Below are positions 21,483 to 32,660 of a stretch of DNA of 64,000 nucleotides, one piece after another; position 1 is the first letter of the stretch; every line of letters starts with the position of its first letter. Under the pieces are notes generated by a model. That model searched no databases, was not told the DNA's origin, and was given only the letters and a program-made list of their open reading frames with translations. Source of the DNA: Timema cristinae (Eukaryota > Arthropoda > Insecta > Phasmatodea > Timematidae); the NCBI GenBank assembly GCA_039000515.1, contig JBCFYV010000001.1, positions 29,161,048-29,225,047 on the forward strand. Reading direction: 5' to 3'. The position numbers and the translations under genes are program-made.

Positions 21483-21866
21483 TACATATATGAAAATATA
21501 TATATTATATATACATATACATAAAATACATAGTCTATATATATATATCGACCGGGGATGAAAAATGATTAAATTACTAAAATGGCTATTAAAAAATAGG
21601 GGTTGGTGATAAAAGGGTAAAAATTTAGGGTTGTATGTATTTTTTAATGCGACATAATAAAAAAAATAAAGAAATTAAAAAAATGTCTAAAAATTAAAGA
21701 AAAATGTTAAGGGTGGACAACCCTTATCACTAAGGGGTATGAAAAATAGATGTTGGCCGATTCTCAGACCTACTCAATATGCTCACAAAATTTCATGAGA
21801 ATCGGTCAAGCCGTTTCGGAGGAGTACGGGAACGAACATTGTGACACGAGAATTTTATATATAAGA
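21197..21866 (-). mobile_element. Non-autonomous Helitron-like element with exact ends
   Basis: On the minus strand it begins TCTTATATATAAAATTCTCG (5' TC) preceded by A, and ends with the hairpin CACGGGAAACGCCGTG, then CGGGACTGCTAG followed by T. These are the Helitron rules: 5'-TC, 3' hairpin and CTRR, insertion between A and T. The 5' part includes aaacggcttgaccgattctc, a sequence type common in arthropod Helitron-like repeats (from memory, not searched). Inside are a (TA)n tract (21449-21556) and AT-rich filler; no Rep/helicase. The frame at 21152-21481 overlaps it and is not coding. Confidence 0.82.
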
Positions 21867-22371
21867 TATATGTAAAAACATTGGCCTGAAAAGTCAATTT
21901 GCACCGTTCATCAAAATGACATAGATTTTCCACAGAAGAATGAATATATAATTCTTTTTCAATCATCTATTTTTAATTATTATCTTATGAGGTCTTGGCA
22001 AATCCGTTGCCTTGTTGAAATTGAGTTATACAGCATGTCTTAATCTGCAGCTTCCTGATTAAAACACTTAAACTTCATCTTCTTTCTTCGTTTGAGGTTA
22101 TTAATAGGTTGCATTCATATTATTCTTGGTCCCTTTCTCCCTTCGACTTTTGCCTTTTATGACATTTATTCTCATCATCATAGAAAAATCTGCTGAGTGA
22201 AACAATTTTAATGGACTCTTCTTAGTACTTCTACTTTAGTCACCCAATCTGTCCAATTTATCCACTCTTTTATCCTCCACTACCATAACTCAAAGTTTTC
22301 CAAATAGTTATTAGATTTTTTTCTCAGGGTCTGTGTCTAAGTCAATCAGTTTAAAAGGACAAAATTTCCGT
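21867..22371. other. Non-coding stretch
   Basis: Nothing recognisable. Confidence 0.45.
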
Positions 22372-22577
22372 GAACCAATTATAGTACCTGCTGATGAAGG
22401 TGAGTTTGGAATTCCAGTCGGGACTACTAAGGGTCATTTTTCCTAAATGTTTTCCCACTCGCCTTAAAAGAAAATGCGGGTATATTACTTCTGTTTTCTT
22501 CTTCATATCTAGCCCGTTAGAGTAATTATAAAATATGCGTGTAACCTTAACAGGTAGTACGACATGGTGATTAAAAA
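22372..22577 (+). repeat. SINE family B, 5'-eroded copy
   Basis: Variable arm (gctgatgaaggtgag), B box (tttggaattccagtc), body (ccactcgccttaaaagaaaa, tgcggg), tail (taaccttaacaggtagtacg, acatggtgatt) with a short A-rich end. Confidence 0.75.
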
Positions 22578-22974
22578 GAAACAAACATTAGTGTCGTGTA
22601 TAGTGAAGACACGGTGATAAAAAGAATCGTGTAAATGAAGCGCTACGCACAAACTTACTCTTTTTTTTAACCCTAAAAATTAGGCATTTACTAAAAACTC
22701 GTAAAATTTGTGAATCTAAATAAACACTGTCGTAGAGAAAATTCTTCAGAGTCTAAATGTAATATACACTGTTAAATAAATATTGAAAAAAGAGCATAGG
22801 GATTAATTTAATTTACAAACTTGAATAAATATAAATATTGACTTAAAGCTCAAACACTATCAACTAAAAAAATGTATTTCAAACAAAAGATTTTATATTT
22901 AATATTACTATGTATTTACCATAATGACCTATTTATTATCTCAAATATTTGTGAATTTATGATCAAAATTGGAG

Positions 22975-23310
22975 ATTTATGTTTATGTAAAATGCCCTTA
23001 AAGTAATTTTCATTGAAAAATTAAAATCTCCATTTTATTTGTAATGTTGAACTGTGTCAGGTTACACAATTTAATTCAAACTGTTATAATGGATTTTGAG
23101 AAAATTGATTTTAATTATTTTTGTCCTTCACTAAACTACCCTTAATTTTAGGGTTATATATCTAATTCCAAAATACCTCAAGTGGACCTTATGTAAACCC
23201 TAAAATACAAGTTTTAGCCAAATCGGTAAAATAGTTTCGGCTCTAGTCTGATATATAGACAGACGGACAGACATATACCCCATTAAGGGTAAGTTTTTAA
23301 ACTTTCAAAT
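22975..23310 (-). repeat. Dispersed repeat family I, partial
   Basis: Shares with 56640-57110 the order tgtttatgtaaaatgccctt, aattttc, gagaaaattgattt, ttcactaaactacccttaat, ccaaaat...aaacc, agccaaatcggtaaaatagt, ggctctag and gacagacggacagac. Confidence 0.6.
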
Positions 23311-24142
23311 CCGTTGTAATTCCCGACGCAACATTTTCCCAAACGTGCGAAGCAGCTGTCGTCACCTCGTTCTCACTTCATCTGACTTCCTGAGCATAAC
23401 AAAGAGTTTTGACGCCGACCCTTTCTCTGTAATGGCCTCATTCAGACAGTTTTAAGAGAGGCCTTTATATGTCAACTCAACAATCTCTTGACATCCTTTT
23501 TATTATATAATAACATTTTATTAAAATTTTCTATACAGTAAAAATGGCATTCCAATAAATAGTTCTATATACTTTTAATACATGCATATATATTGGAATC
23601 ACTTGACGGATTTTACTCAAACTGGGTGGATATAGAGCTTACTCTAATGTTAGGAAAGCTTTGCCTATATAATGCTAGTATTTGTGTGAAATAAAATATA
23701 TTAAACATATTAAAAAAAGGAACATATAATTTATAAGTAAACGTTTGAATAAATGCTTTAATTTTCCACGGGTTTGAAACTTCACTAGGACTCGTGATGA
23801 AAAAACAACTTATTAATCTATAGAGGATTCACTTTGAAATTATTATTTGAAATTTTTAATTAGTTTGTGCAAATTGACTTATTTCTTAAGATTTCAAGGC
23901 TTTTAAATTGGTATTTATTTATATATATTTATGCACTTTTTCCCACAGTTTTTGACGTTCGCCTATTCTTTTCATTGCCATGCCTAAACTAAAGTATTCA
24001 TTCCAGTTCTATATATAATATAAAATATAGTATTTTTAAAGTATAAATGGTCGTTCCATAATTTAACAAGGCCTTAGTGATAAGCTAAACAAAGCCTTGA
24101 CAGGGATAAAATGTATTATAAAAGTTATTGACATCATGTTGA
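23311..24142. other. Non-coding stretch
   Basis: No gene or repeat family recognised. Confidence 0.45.
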
Positions 24143-24525
24143 AAATATTTAGTTAATTTGTTAATCATACTGATTATAAGTCAGGTACCTTTGGGGATAC
24201 TCGTACTATTCTATGGTAAGAAATATTTAGTTAATTTGTTAATCATACTGATTATAAGTCTGGTACCTTTGGGATACTCGTACTATTCTATGGTAAGAAA
24301 TATTTAGTTAATTTGTTAATCATACTGATTATAAGTCTGGTACCTTTGGGGATACTCGTACTATTCTATGGTAAGAAATATTTAGTTATTTGTTAATCAT
24401 ACTTATTATAAATCTGGTACTTTGGGATACTCGTACTATTCTATGTAAAATATTTAGTTAATTTGTTAATCATAATGATTATACGTCTGGCACCTTTGGG
24501 GATACTCGCACCATTCTATGGTAAG
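24143..24525. repeat. Tandem repeat, 5 units of ~78 bp
   Basis: Unit begins aaatatttagttaatttgtt and ends ttctatggtaag. Units 1-3 are nearly identical; unit 4 has several 1-bp deletions and unit 5 carries substitutions (e.g. cgtctggcacc, cgcaccattc). Divergence rising toward the right suggests expansion from the left. Each unit ends in tggtaag, or tgtaa in unit 4. Confidence 0.95.
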
Positions 24526-25361
24526 CATATTTTAAATTTACATTATATTGTAGTGTAATAGAAAATGTTTAGAGAGTAGAAAGGCTGTAATAACATTGAC
24601 TCTCTACATGTGTGGATAGTTCATTATGGAATTTTATCACCCCTCTTGTATACTGAATTTATATCGATTAGGTTGACGTGACTTATTATAAAGCTATAAT
24701 TGAAATCACTTAAGCAATGCCAATTAATTATTTATTCAGCTTCATTTAATTTTGAACAGAATGAATACTCGACCCGTTTTTACATGTGCTGCTATTTAAT
24801 TTATTAGGAAATTGGAATGGTAAAAATGGGACTGGATCAATATTGATACAATCTATTGACCAACCTGGAGTAATTACTATAGTGTTTCAGATTAGGTGAA
24901 TAATAATAAAAAGTTATCGCTTGACGAAAGTAGGTCCTGACTGTTCGATAACTATCAACGCGAGTGCCTTCATCTCCACTTTCCAAAAGGGTTGTTTTCG
25001 AAGACTTGTTTCTAGAATGTTCGTGTAATGGGATGCATTCATCCCTTTTCTCTCTCTCTCTCCCCCCTCGCCCTTAGAGAAGATTTTGCCTGGGTGGCCG
25101 ATAGGTAGAAACTGAAGAATGTTGCATGAGTAGATATTTATCGAGAAATATAGTGTAAAATAATACATTTTGAAAATTATTACATTAAATTGGATATGAT
25201 TATTTATATTAATTGGTCAAAAGAAATGTGTAAAATATAATCGTTACAAGGAATTATTTAAAAATACAAAATGCAGTAAAGCTATATTGATTTTTTTTGT
25301 AAAACCTATTAAAGCTTTTCTACATATAATATTTTACTTAAGGTATTAACGTAACGTGCAC
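24526..25361. other. AT-rich non-coding stretch
   Basis: An 84-codon frame at 24914-25168 (minus) spans a CT/GA tract and has no recognisable domain. Confidence 0.45.
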
Positions 25362-25566
25362 TTTCTGAACTGATTGATTATATCCACACACGACTTATAA
25401 ACTAACTTAAATCTAGTACTGAAACAACATCCGATAATTCATCACTGTGAAAAGAGTAGCCCACATTTAACTAATTATAAATTTTTCGACCATGCCAGGA
25501 ATCAAGCACGGGACCTTCCTTAGCTCAGCAGACCAGACACGTTACTGACTGAACTAAGGTGTCGGA
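25362..25566 (-). repeat. SINE family C, full length
   Basis: Reversed C: tgcactttctgaactgattg, attatatccacacacgac (3' segment), ccgataattcatcactgtga (body), gccaggaatcaagcacggga (B box), tactgactgaactaaggtgt (A box). Confidence 0.8.
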
Positions 25567-26134
25567 CTTTTAAATTTTAAATCTAAAAGATAAAATTTAG
25601 ATTGTCCTAGTCATTAACCAGTTTGTTTTAAACATTTATGCTCATTGCTAAAACTAATACATTTTAAAACTCGGAAATACATAACACAGGATTGTGTACC
25701 AAATACTCACGTCATTAACGTTTGAAAATAAAGATCTGTGATTTATATAGTTGTTTTCTAACCCTCGTGTTACTCGCGACAAGCTGTCTCTCTCTCTCTC
25801 TTTCTCTCTCTACTACAGACCACGTTTCGTCAGCTCGTCAGGAAATGCGAACTGTAAACTCACAGATGAGAGGGTGCAAAATTAGCAGCGCAAGGATTAG
25901 AGAAACATAACTTGAGGTGACAGCTTGTAACTCTCCCTTCTTTTATAAACGCAACCCTTTCAGTTCCAAAAGGGCCCACTAGGGTCCATCTTCACATGAT
26001 GTTCGAGACTTCGTCAACATGTGTGGGATTGAATTAAGTGAGACGAGTTAAAAAGGGAGAAAAATCAAACATAAATCAAACTAATAAAATAAGGCAAGTG
26101 GTTCATGTATTTGGTTTTAAATTAATATTCTTTA
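25567..26134. other. Non-coding stretch with CT microsatellite
   Basis: (CT)n at about 25787-25811. No gene or dispersed repeat recognised. Confidence 0.5.
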
Positions 26135-26232
26135 AATTTAAAAATAACACCTGGATATGATAATCGAGCCCGGGACATTTTACTTAGTACGACAATGCTT
26201 TTATTACTGAGATATCCAGTAATCGTCCCGTG
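26135..26232 (-). repeat. Repeat family F (tRNA-like)
   Basis: Reversed: tttaaaaataacacctggat (tail and 3' side of core), ataatcgagcccgggacatt (B box), tagtacgacaatgcttttat, tactgagatatccagtaatc (A box). On the minus strand it lies directly downstream of a G block. Confidence 0.6.
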
Positions 26233-26234
26233 CC

Positions 26235-26410
26235 CATGGTCATTATTCCCTTATAGTTTAAGGTAGAGTCTGTGATGGATGTGTGGAGATCGTAAGAGAA
26301 TGGGATCGTATCATATATGTGATCAATTAAGATCACGAGCTATCAGATAACGCAGCCACCTTCGACTCGGTAGGGCTTTATGCTCCAAATGAACTGTTTC
26401 AATCGTACTA
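26235..26410 (-). repeat. Repeat family G
   Basis: Reversed: agagtctgtgatggatgtgt, ggagatcg, gatcaattaagatcacgagc, tatcaga, ccttcgactcgg. The same blocks occur in the same order at 30395 and 50855, each time followed by F. Confidence 0.6.
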
Positions 26411-26417
26411 GTAGTCT

Positions 26418-26702
26418 TATCATGATGAATTAAATAGCCAAGCTACTATATTTGATAATTACTGTTATAGCAACATCTAAATATTATATTCTTTAAATTG
26501 AAAAATAACAAAACCCGTACACGGGAATTGAACCCAGAAGCTTTGGCTTAGTATGCCAATGGCAAATGTTTTACTAAGTCAAAGGTTTCAGGCTCAATTT
26601 CCTTGTCATGGTGTCATTTTTAAATTTAAAGAAGATGATATTTAGATGCAGTTAAAATGTAATTATAAAATATAATAGCTTTGCTATTTAATCCATCATG
26701 GT
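26418..26702. repeat. ~285-bp imperfect palindrome of two F repeats, head to head
   Basis: The left arm (26418-26549) read on the minus strand and the right arm (about 26556-26702) read on the plus strand share, in order: tactaag, ccaaag, ggttcaattcc (B box), a tail with aatttaaagaa, atatttagatg and tagct..gctatttaat.catcatg. The tRNA-like cores meet at the centre with only a few unpaired bases, so the locus could extrude a cruciform. Confidence 0.7.
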
Positions 26703-27474
26703 TTTGATTCAGTGATTCAGGTTTATATACCAACCACTGCCTAAACAACGAGTAAAGTTTAAAAAACAACAGAACACACCTGGGTAGTTTAAAAAATAAA
26801 ATGCTGCAACATTTTGTAAAAAAACTTTCTCATCTATGTATTATAGATTGGACAAAATAAAAAATAGTTTTTCAGTAAACTACTAAAATTACCCTCAAAT
26901 TATTTGAAATTTAAAAAAAGAGAACATATTCTAATATATCATGACAAATAAATACTAGATACACATTTTGAACTAAATCCTCAAGATAAATTTCGATTAA
27001 TTTCAATTTTTCAAAAAACAGATATCAATAAATTAATATAAAAATTTAAAAAATAGAAAGACAAATATATAGAATAATGTATATTAAATAAAAGCCAACC
27101 AGAAATCAATTTTGAACCAAATCATTAGCGATATTATTTGAATATGTCAATGTAAAAAAAAAGTATTTTTTAAAGTCATCAAGAACTAACCTCACACAGA
27201 TTTCCCCAAAAAACAAGTACACAGCTTTTTTTGTAATGTTAAACATTACAAAAATATATAGTTTAAACAAAATTGTTTGAGCCATTTCAGAAATACTTTA
27301 ATTTTGTGAAATCATTCATAAGTTAATTACCCATTAACAAATTCTCACCCTAAATCCAAGTATGATAGTTTGATATTTTTTAGTAAAAGTATAAATTAAA
27401 TGATTTTCCCTTATTTTTTTAATTAAATCACCCAACATTTCCCAGTTTTCTAGGACGTAAAATAAATAAGTTTT
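26703..27474. other. AT-rich non-coding stretch
   Basis: Nothing recognisable. Confidence 0.45.
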
Positions 27475-27503
27475 TTAAAAATTTCCCGGCGTTAACTGCT
27501 AGT
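27475..27503 (+). mobile_element. Possible Helitron-like 3' end (weak)
   Basis: tttcccggcgttaactgCTAG followed by T resembles the 3' end at 1477, but the hairpin is poor and no 5' end was found. Confidence 0.2.
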
Positions 27504-27589
27504 AGACACTTTACATCTTTTTATCAAATTTTAAAGATAAATAAAATTTTCTTATTCTGAAAAATGATGCAAACCTGGAAACGTAGTAG

Positions 27590-27785
27590 TGTTATTCTTG
27601 CCCACAATGGTGATCACGTGGTATAGGTGGTTGATCTTGAAACATAATACATTATTGTTGGTGGAGAGTTTGAGGTTCGAATCTAGACCGGGTGTACTAA
27701 GGATGGTTTTGCCACAGGTAAATTTATCACTCTGGTTTTCCCATCTGTTATTTACGCTGACACGGGCTCATTTAATCTAAATTAA
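27590..27785 (+). repeat. SINE family B, 3'-truncated
   Basis: Head (gatcacgtggtataggtggt), arm/B box (gttggtggagagtttgaggt, tcgaatctagaccgg), body only partly recognisable (cacgggctcatttaatct). Confidence 0.65.
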
Positions 27786-27904
27786 TCTACTAATCTTTAT
27801 TTACACCTATCTATCCATCTATCTATACATTTTGTAGTCTAGCGTTTATCAACTGGAGATACTTATTACAAACCGTTTCCTTCATAAGTTGTGTCTTTTA
27901 ACTA

Positions 27905-28157
27905 TACCATGACCCACCTCAGTGGCCAAATAGTTTAAAGCGTCACTCATTGGTGTTAGACTGTCTTGATGATGACAAGGAGATCGGGGTTCGAATCATG
28001 GTTGGGTCAACTAAGGATAATTTTATTAAAAACTTACCCATTTTCTTTCCATGCAAATGCGGTTATAACACCTATAAAATACTCTCTTCTGCATCTCAAC
28101 TCAATCTGAGTAATTATCATATACATATCAACTGAACAGGTAGAAAGACGCGATGAT
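27905..28157 (+). repeat. SINE family B, full length
   Basis: Head (gacccacctcagtggccaaa, tagtttaaagcgtcactc), B box (cggggttcgaatcatggt), body (ccatgcaaatgcgg), tail (caactgaacaggtagaaaga, cgcgatgat). Confidence 0.85.
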
Positions 28158-28805
28158 ATAGACAAATACTATACTACACGTACATTACATAACTTTATTT
28201 TTAAGTTTGAATGCATGAAATGTTGACCATTAGCAAATTCGGGATAGCGAACACACACACACACACACCACACAAAGTATGTATGCTTGCATGCTGTGAC
28301 AGGACAGGCCTTTATATAGGTTTTACTTTCTGCGCTATTCCACTCGATGAAAACTAGTAACTGAAGTACCCATATGTTTGCATGTACAAACAGTTTCATG
28401 TATCGTCGCGTTCACTGTAATCGTAAAGAAAAAAAAGCACACACACACATGTGGACTGGTCCTTGATGTCAAAAAAAAAAAAAAAAAAATGACACGGCCG
28501 TTTGAAGTGGCTATTTTCAAACTGACGATGGAGGCTGTAGTGAGGTTTGGCACCCACCCCCTTGAGTAAATTTGAATTTATAACTCAAGATTGGAGGTTA
28601 GAAGAGAGATGAGCTATACACAGGGATTTTAAACACAAGGTAATGTGTAGAAAATATAAACATAATGTTTCGCGGTCAACATTGAATATATTTTACAATA
28701 TTATTGGTGCTAATCTATGGATATTAATAATATCAATCAAAAGTGACAGCTAAAAACACATGACTTGACATATGAATATTTGAAAATTGATCTAATAGAT
28801 TTAAT
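28158..28805. other. Non-coding stretch with CA and A tracts
   Basis: (AC)n at 28251-28268 and 28437-28448, A run at 28470-28488. Overlapping open frames on both strands (28169-28569) are carried by these simple repeats. Confidence 0.55.
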
Positions 28806-29141
28806 AGCTTTAAGGTGTGAGTGTAGGAAACGCTACAAAATCTAAGGTAAGTGTTAATGTAATTTTTATATAAAACCTTTTTTTTTGTCTAAATAAATAA
28901 AATAATTCTCCATAAGAAAAGTAAAGTTTAACTTTATTCATATGGTGATTTTAACCGTTGTTTAATATCATTCAAGGGTGTCCTGGAATTTAATGACAGC
29001 CTTTTCTCTTAATTTAAAATATTTATTATTTAATGTCGCCATGCTATTCTGGGAGCTTAAGGAGGCAGAGGACAAGGTGCATTGACGATTTAAGTTCAAT
29101 GACAAAAGGAATTGATCTGACGTAATATAGAACACCTAATG

Positions 29142-29187
<46 letters not shown>

Positions 29188-29372
29188 TGTTCATGAGTCA
29201 TAACAAATATTTAACAAACTGTTGATATCACTATGTGAAGAAAATTAAACTCTTAAATTTCTACTGGGGAAATTTCTATTTATTGAGGGCAAAATATGTT
29301 TTTTATAAAAACGACAAAAACAATTACCTTCTTTCGCGTCCCATACACTCCCAACTTTAGATAAATTCTACA
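28806..29372. repeat. Family K foldback-like repeat, full copy
   Basis: The two ends are long imperfect inverted repeats (~130 bp). Left: gtgtgagtgtaggaaacgc, ctaaggtaagtgttaatgta, atttttatataaaacc, tctccataag, agtttaac. Right, reversed: gggagtgtatgggacgcgaa, agaaggtaattgtttttgt, ttttataaaaaac, tccccagtag, gagtttaattttc. The interior has gggtgtcctggaatttaatg and a (TAA)n microsatellite at 29139-29183. No coding; a MITE or foldback element is likely. Confidence 0.6.
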
Positions 29373-29642
29373 CATCAAAAAAGGACTGTATCTTTTAATC
29401 ATACTGCACAATGTGTAATAGTATTTTGGTTGAATAATCTCTTTTAAAAATACAAATAATATTTTTAAATTGACGTTGATAACATTTTACTATTTATAAT
29501 ATCTATCAAAAGTTATGGCTGCATATCATATAACTTGACGTATGAACACGGGAAAATAAGTAACTTTTATAAATGTCAGATAAGACTCTTCTTTTAAAAA
29601 TAGGACTATAGTATATTTGTCAAAATATCTGAGAGCCCCTAA

Positions 29643-29765
29643 TAGTGAACACATGGCTTAAGGTGTCAAAATATACATGTACTGGACTGTCAGTGTTGTG
29701 AGATCGAGGTTTGAATCCCAACTGGTTGCATGGTTGGTTATTTTATCAATAAATCACTTTGTTTT
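29643..29765 (+). repeat. SINE family B, head fragment
   Basis: gaacacatggcttaaggtgt, tggactgtcagtgttgtgag, atcgaggtttgaatcccaac; breaks off after the B box. The 128-codon frame at 29677-30063 starts inside it and is not considered a gene. Confidence 0.65.
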
Positions 29766-29984
29766 TCCCTTCTTTTTTTCTTTAACCGATTTCAGATACG
29801 TTTACCTTGTGCTTCCTCTTTACGATAATAAATATGATAAATTCGTTTATCATTTTGAACATAATTACTATAAAGATAAATCAAATAATCTGACAAGGGC
29901 CAAAGTCAAAATATTAAAATTAAGACTTGACCTATATTTTCATGAGTTACTTAAAAAGTGTGAAGCTTGTTTGCACAACGTCCT

Positions 29985-30165
29985 ACGACCCAGTTTATTT
30001 ACATCAGTAGAGCTTGGATTAAGAAGGTACAATTTAGAGAGAACGTACCCACATTTGCGTTGAGTGAGAGTAATATATCTTTCAGGAAAAAGTAAAAAAA
30101 AAAATTCCACATGGCTGGAACTCTAGCCCTGTTCTTCCTGTCACCATCAAACCATACCAGATTGT
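29985..30165 (-). repeat. SINE family B, partial
   Basis: Reversed: gtacccacatttgcgttgag (body), catggctggaactctagccc (B box), cttcctgtcaccatcaa (arm). The 5' head and 3' tail are decayed. Confidence 0.65.
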
Positions 30166-30394
30166 GTTGACCCTTAAATAAATGCCTACCATTCCAGATA
30201 AAGTGCATGCCTTTGGTTGTAAAAAAACACTCAATATAGCTTGAAAATGCCAAGTTTAAAAGTGGATGTGAATCATTCTGAAGTTTTTGAAGTTAAAACG
30301 CTGTTTTTGTGGACTATTATACCTTTTATGATATTCCAAAAACTTCCATACTGACACGTACCGGTAGGCACGTGGACTGAATATCAAACTTATA

Positions 30395-30485
30395 TAGTTT
30401 GGCTGCATGAAGCCCACCCGATTCGAGGATGGCTGTTTTATCTGATAGCTCATGATCTTAATTTACCACCAATATGTATCTGAAT
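30395..30485 (+). repeat. Repeat family G, partial
   Basis: cccacccgattcgaggatgg, ctgttttatctgatagctca, tgatcttaattt: same order as the other two G copies. Confidence 0.5.
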
Positions 30486-30605
30486 ATTTAACTGGTAATA
30501 TCATTAGTGAAGGAAACCAAAGGTCCTGGGATATATTCCCGTGTTCAGGTATCATTTTTAATTTGAAGAATGTGATATATAGATGCGGTTAAAACACAAT
30601 TTTTA
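30486..30605 (+). repeat. Repeat family F (tRNA-like, 5' part decayed)
   Basis: aaccaaaggtcctgggatat, attcccgtgttcaggtatca, then the tail aatttgaagaatgtgatata, tagatgcggttaaaac. It follows a G copy. Confidence 0.55.
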
Positions 30606-31191
30606 AAATATTTCAAATTTCGAAATCCTCATCATTAAACTACCCTTTAACGATCTTTAATAGAAATAAGTATAAGGATTATTTGTTACGTAAAACTCAC
30701 CAGATAATTAAAAAAATAAAATTGTCAGATCCATTTTCAAAAAAACCCATTAAACTCATGAAAACACACTCATCAGTTAACTACCCTTAATTAGAAGGCC
30801 AAGGCGAAAATAAAAGTATAATTAAAAGATTTTGCCTTATTACGTCTAGATATTAAGTTTAAACCAAATACATTAAACAGTTTCAGAACTGTGGCGATGG
30901 ACAGACAGACGGATATACATATACGAGGACAAACAGAATTATAAAATATTTGGGAGGGGGGTAATATACGTATAAAATCTTATTATTCATCATAATTTTG
31001 AGGTCACAATTCTCAAAATTACAATACTTTATCTTAAAAAGAGAAATAAAAAATCTCGCCTTTTACCACACTTTTCCATAAAAATCATCTTTAGTGTAGT
31101 TAAATGTTAAATAAAAGAAATGAAATAAGACGTGTGAAAAACACACAGACACAACCACAAAATATTGTTTAAATCCTTTAGTAAAAATAAA
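30606..31191. other. AT-rich non-coding stretch
   Basis: A family I trace may lie near 30830-30920 (cagtttcagaactg...gacagacagacgg). Otherwise nothing recognisable. Confidence 0.35.
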
Positions 31192-31440
31192 GTGTTTGCC
31201 TCAGTACCCGATTTTCGTGAGTTCAAAACCAACTGGGGTCGATGCATCTATTTTGATCGATAAAAATCCATAGCACAAATTCCTTCGTAGGGAAGTAAAG
31301 GTGGCGGTACCATGTCGTTTTTAGCATGTAAAAAAACTCTGGGAATTATGTGAAAATGCCTTTCCCTTTCCCTCTCATACAAATACATGTTTGTGTGGTG
31401 ATATAATTAGTCGGTTTAGAATGTGCACGTTAAATACCTT
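31192..31440 (+). repeat. SINE family D, A-box region eroded
   Basis: B box (gagttcaaaaccaactggg), body (gtcgatgcatctattttgat, tccatagcacaaattcc, gaattatgtgaaaatgcctt) and 3' segment (tgtgtggtgatataattagt, cggtttagaatgtgcacg). Confidence 0.75.
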
Positions 31441-31844
31441 GCATAAATAAAAAAAAGTAAAAATCAAACAAAGCCTTTATGTTTCCAAAATTTATGATAC
31501 AGCCTGTACAGTGGGAGCCATGAGCTCAGTAACTCTCTTAGTATCAGACTTCCCCCCCCCACTCCCTCCCCCCCACTCCCCCACCCCCCCCACCACAGAC
31601 CAATTTCATGTCATATGTATCGCTCTCTGGGTAACGAAGAAACCTGTAATTTGACATGACACAAGGAGTCAGATGGGGGAGACATTCTGTTACGATCATA
31701 CCTTCTATCTATGACTTCAGGGTAGACTGTTGAGACTAACTTTCCTTACTGCACTGTCTAGGACATTCAGACTAATGTCTCTCTTGACATTAATGGTCTC
31801 ATTCAAATACTAGTATGTTCGTAGTATTTAGATATTAAAAGCTA
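31441..31844. other. Non-coding stretch with C-rich tract
   Basis: 31551-31593 is almost entirely C with a few A/T. No gene seen. Confidence 0.5.
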
Positions 31845-32660
31845 AAATCCAAACTAGGAATTTACAAGATAAGTGTGTGAGTCTTTGTGTGAATAGAATA
31901 ACGTTATCTACCATTGAGGTTTAGAATTTACAAACTATTGTATGTGTATTTGTTTGGAAGAACAAATCTACTATCCATATTTATAATTTAATATCTGTTT
32001 TGTGTGAGTACGTGTGTGTTTAATTTATTATTATTATTATATTATTATTATTATTATTTTTATCATTATTATTATTATTATTATTATTAGCACACGTCTT
32101 ACTACCCGTTCGGATTATACGCACTTACGCTAATGCGTAATAGTAGGGTGATTGTGAGATGAAATGAAGGACCTACAGTTTAACGTGGAATCCGAACCAC
32201 GGTGGTGGCCTGGCATTCCCCACATTCACAAGATGTCTTGTCAGAGGTGTAGGAAGGGTTTGGAAATCAGATAATCTATGCCGTACGAGTTTGAACCGCC
32301 GCAGCACAGAAGTCTGACACCTTACCCTAGACCACCAGGTCACCAATGTGTGTGTTTAAAAGAACAGATCTACCATCTATGATTGGAGTTTATAAGATAT
32401 TTTGTGTGTGTTTATAGAAAAAAGGTTCTACCATGTAGGTTTAAAATTTACAAGCTATTTTTGTTTCTGGAGAAGACAAGAGTTGTCATCCAAGTTTAGA
32501 ATTTACAAACAATTTCGTGTGTGAAGAAGACAATCTTTACCATCCAGGTTTAGAATTTATAAGCGAATTGTTTGTGTTTGTGAGGAAGAACTGACCTACC
32601 ATCAAGATATTTAATTTTCGAGCGTTTTGTGTGTTAAACAGTCAACATAACATCCAGATA
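31845..32660. repeat. Degenerate ~65-bp minisatellite, split by a SINE
   Basis: Repeating motif: (gaagaac)aatctaccatccaggttt, agaatttacaagctatttt, then gtgtgtgtttgtg. Recurrences of aatttacaa/tttataa at about 31858, 31926, 31980, 32388, 32446, 32508 and 32556 mark the units. The A SINE at 32024-32344 interrupts the array. Units differ a lot, so the array is old. Confidence 0.65.
32012..32358 (-). repeat. SINE family A, full length, in minisatellite
   Basis: Element about 32024-32344 with a long interrupted (TTA)n tail, shared 3' segment, hairpin, body and head (tagaccaccaggtcacc). The flanks gtgtgtgttta on both sides fit a TSD, though the target is itself a repeat. It lacks the attaatacac block. 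Confidence 0.85.

Noticed and set aside
29139..29183. (TAA)n tract as the tail of another A SINE
   Set aside because: No A tail sequence precedes it; it lies inside a family K repeat as a plain microsatellite.
29677..30063. 128-codon open frame
   Set aside because: It starts in a B SINE head and ends in a reversed B SINE; the middle has no recognisable domain.
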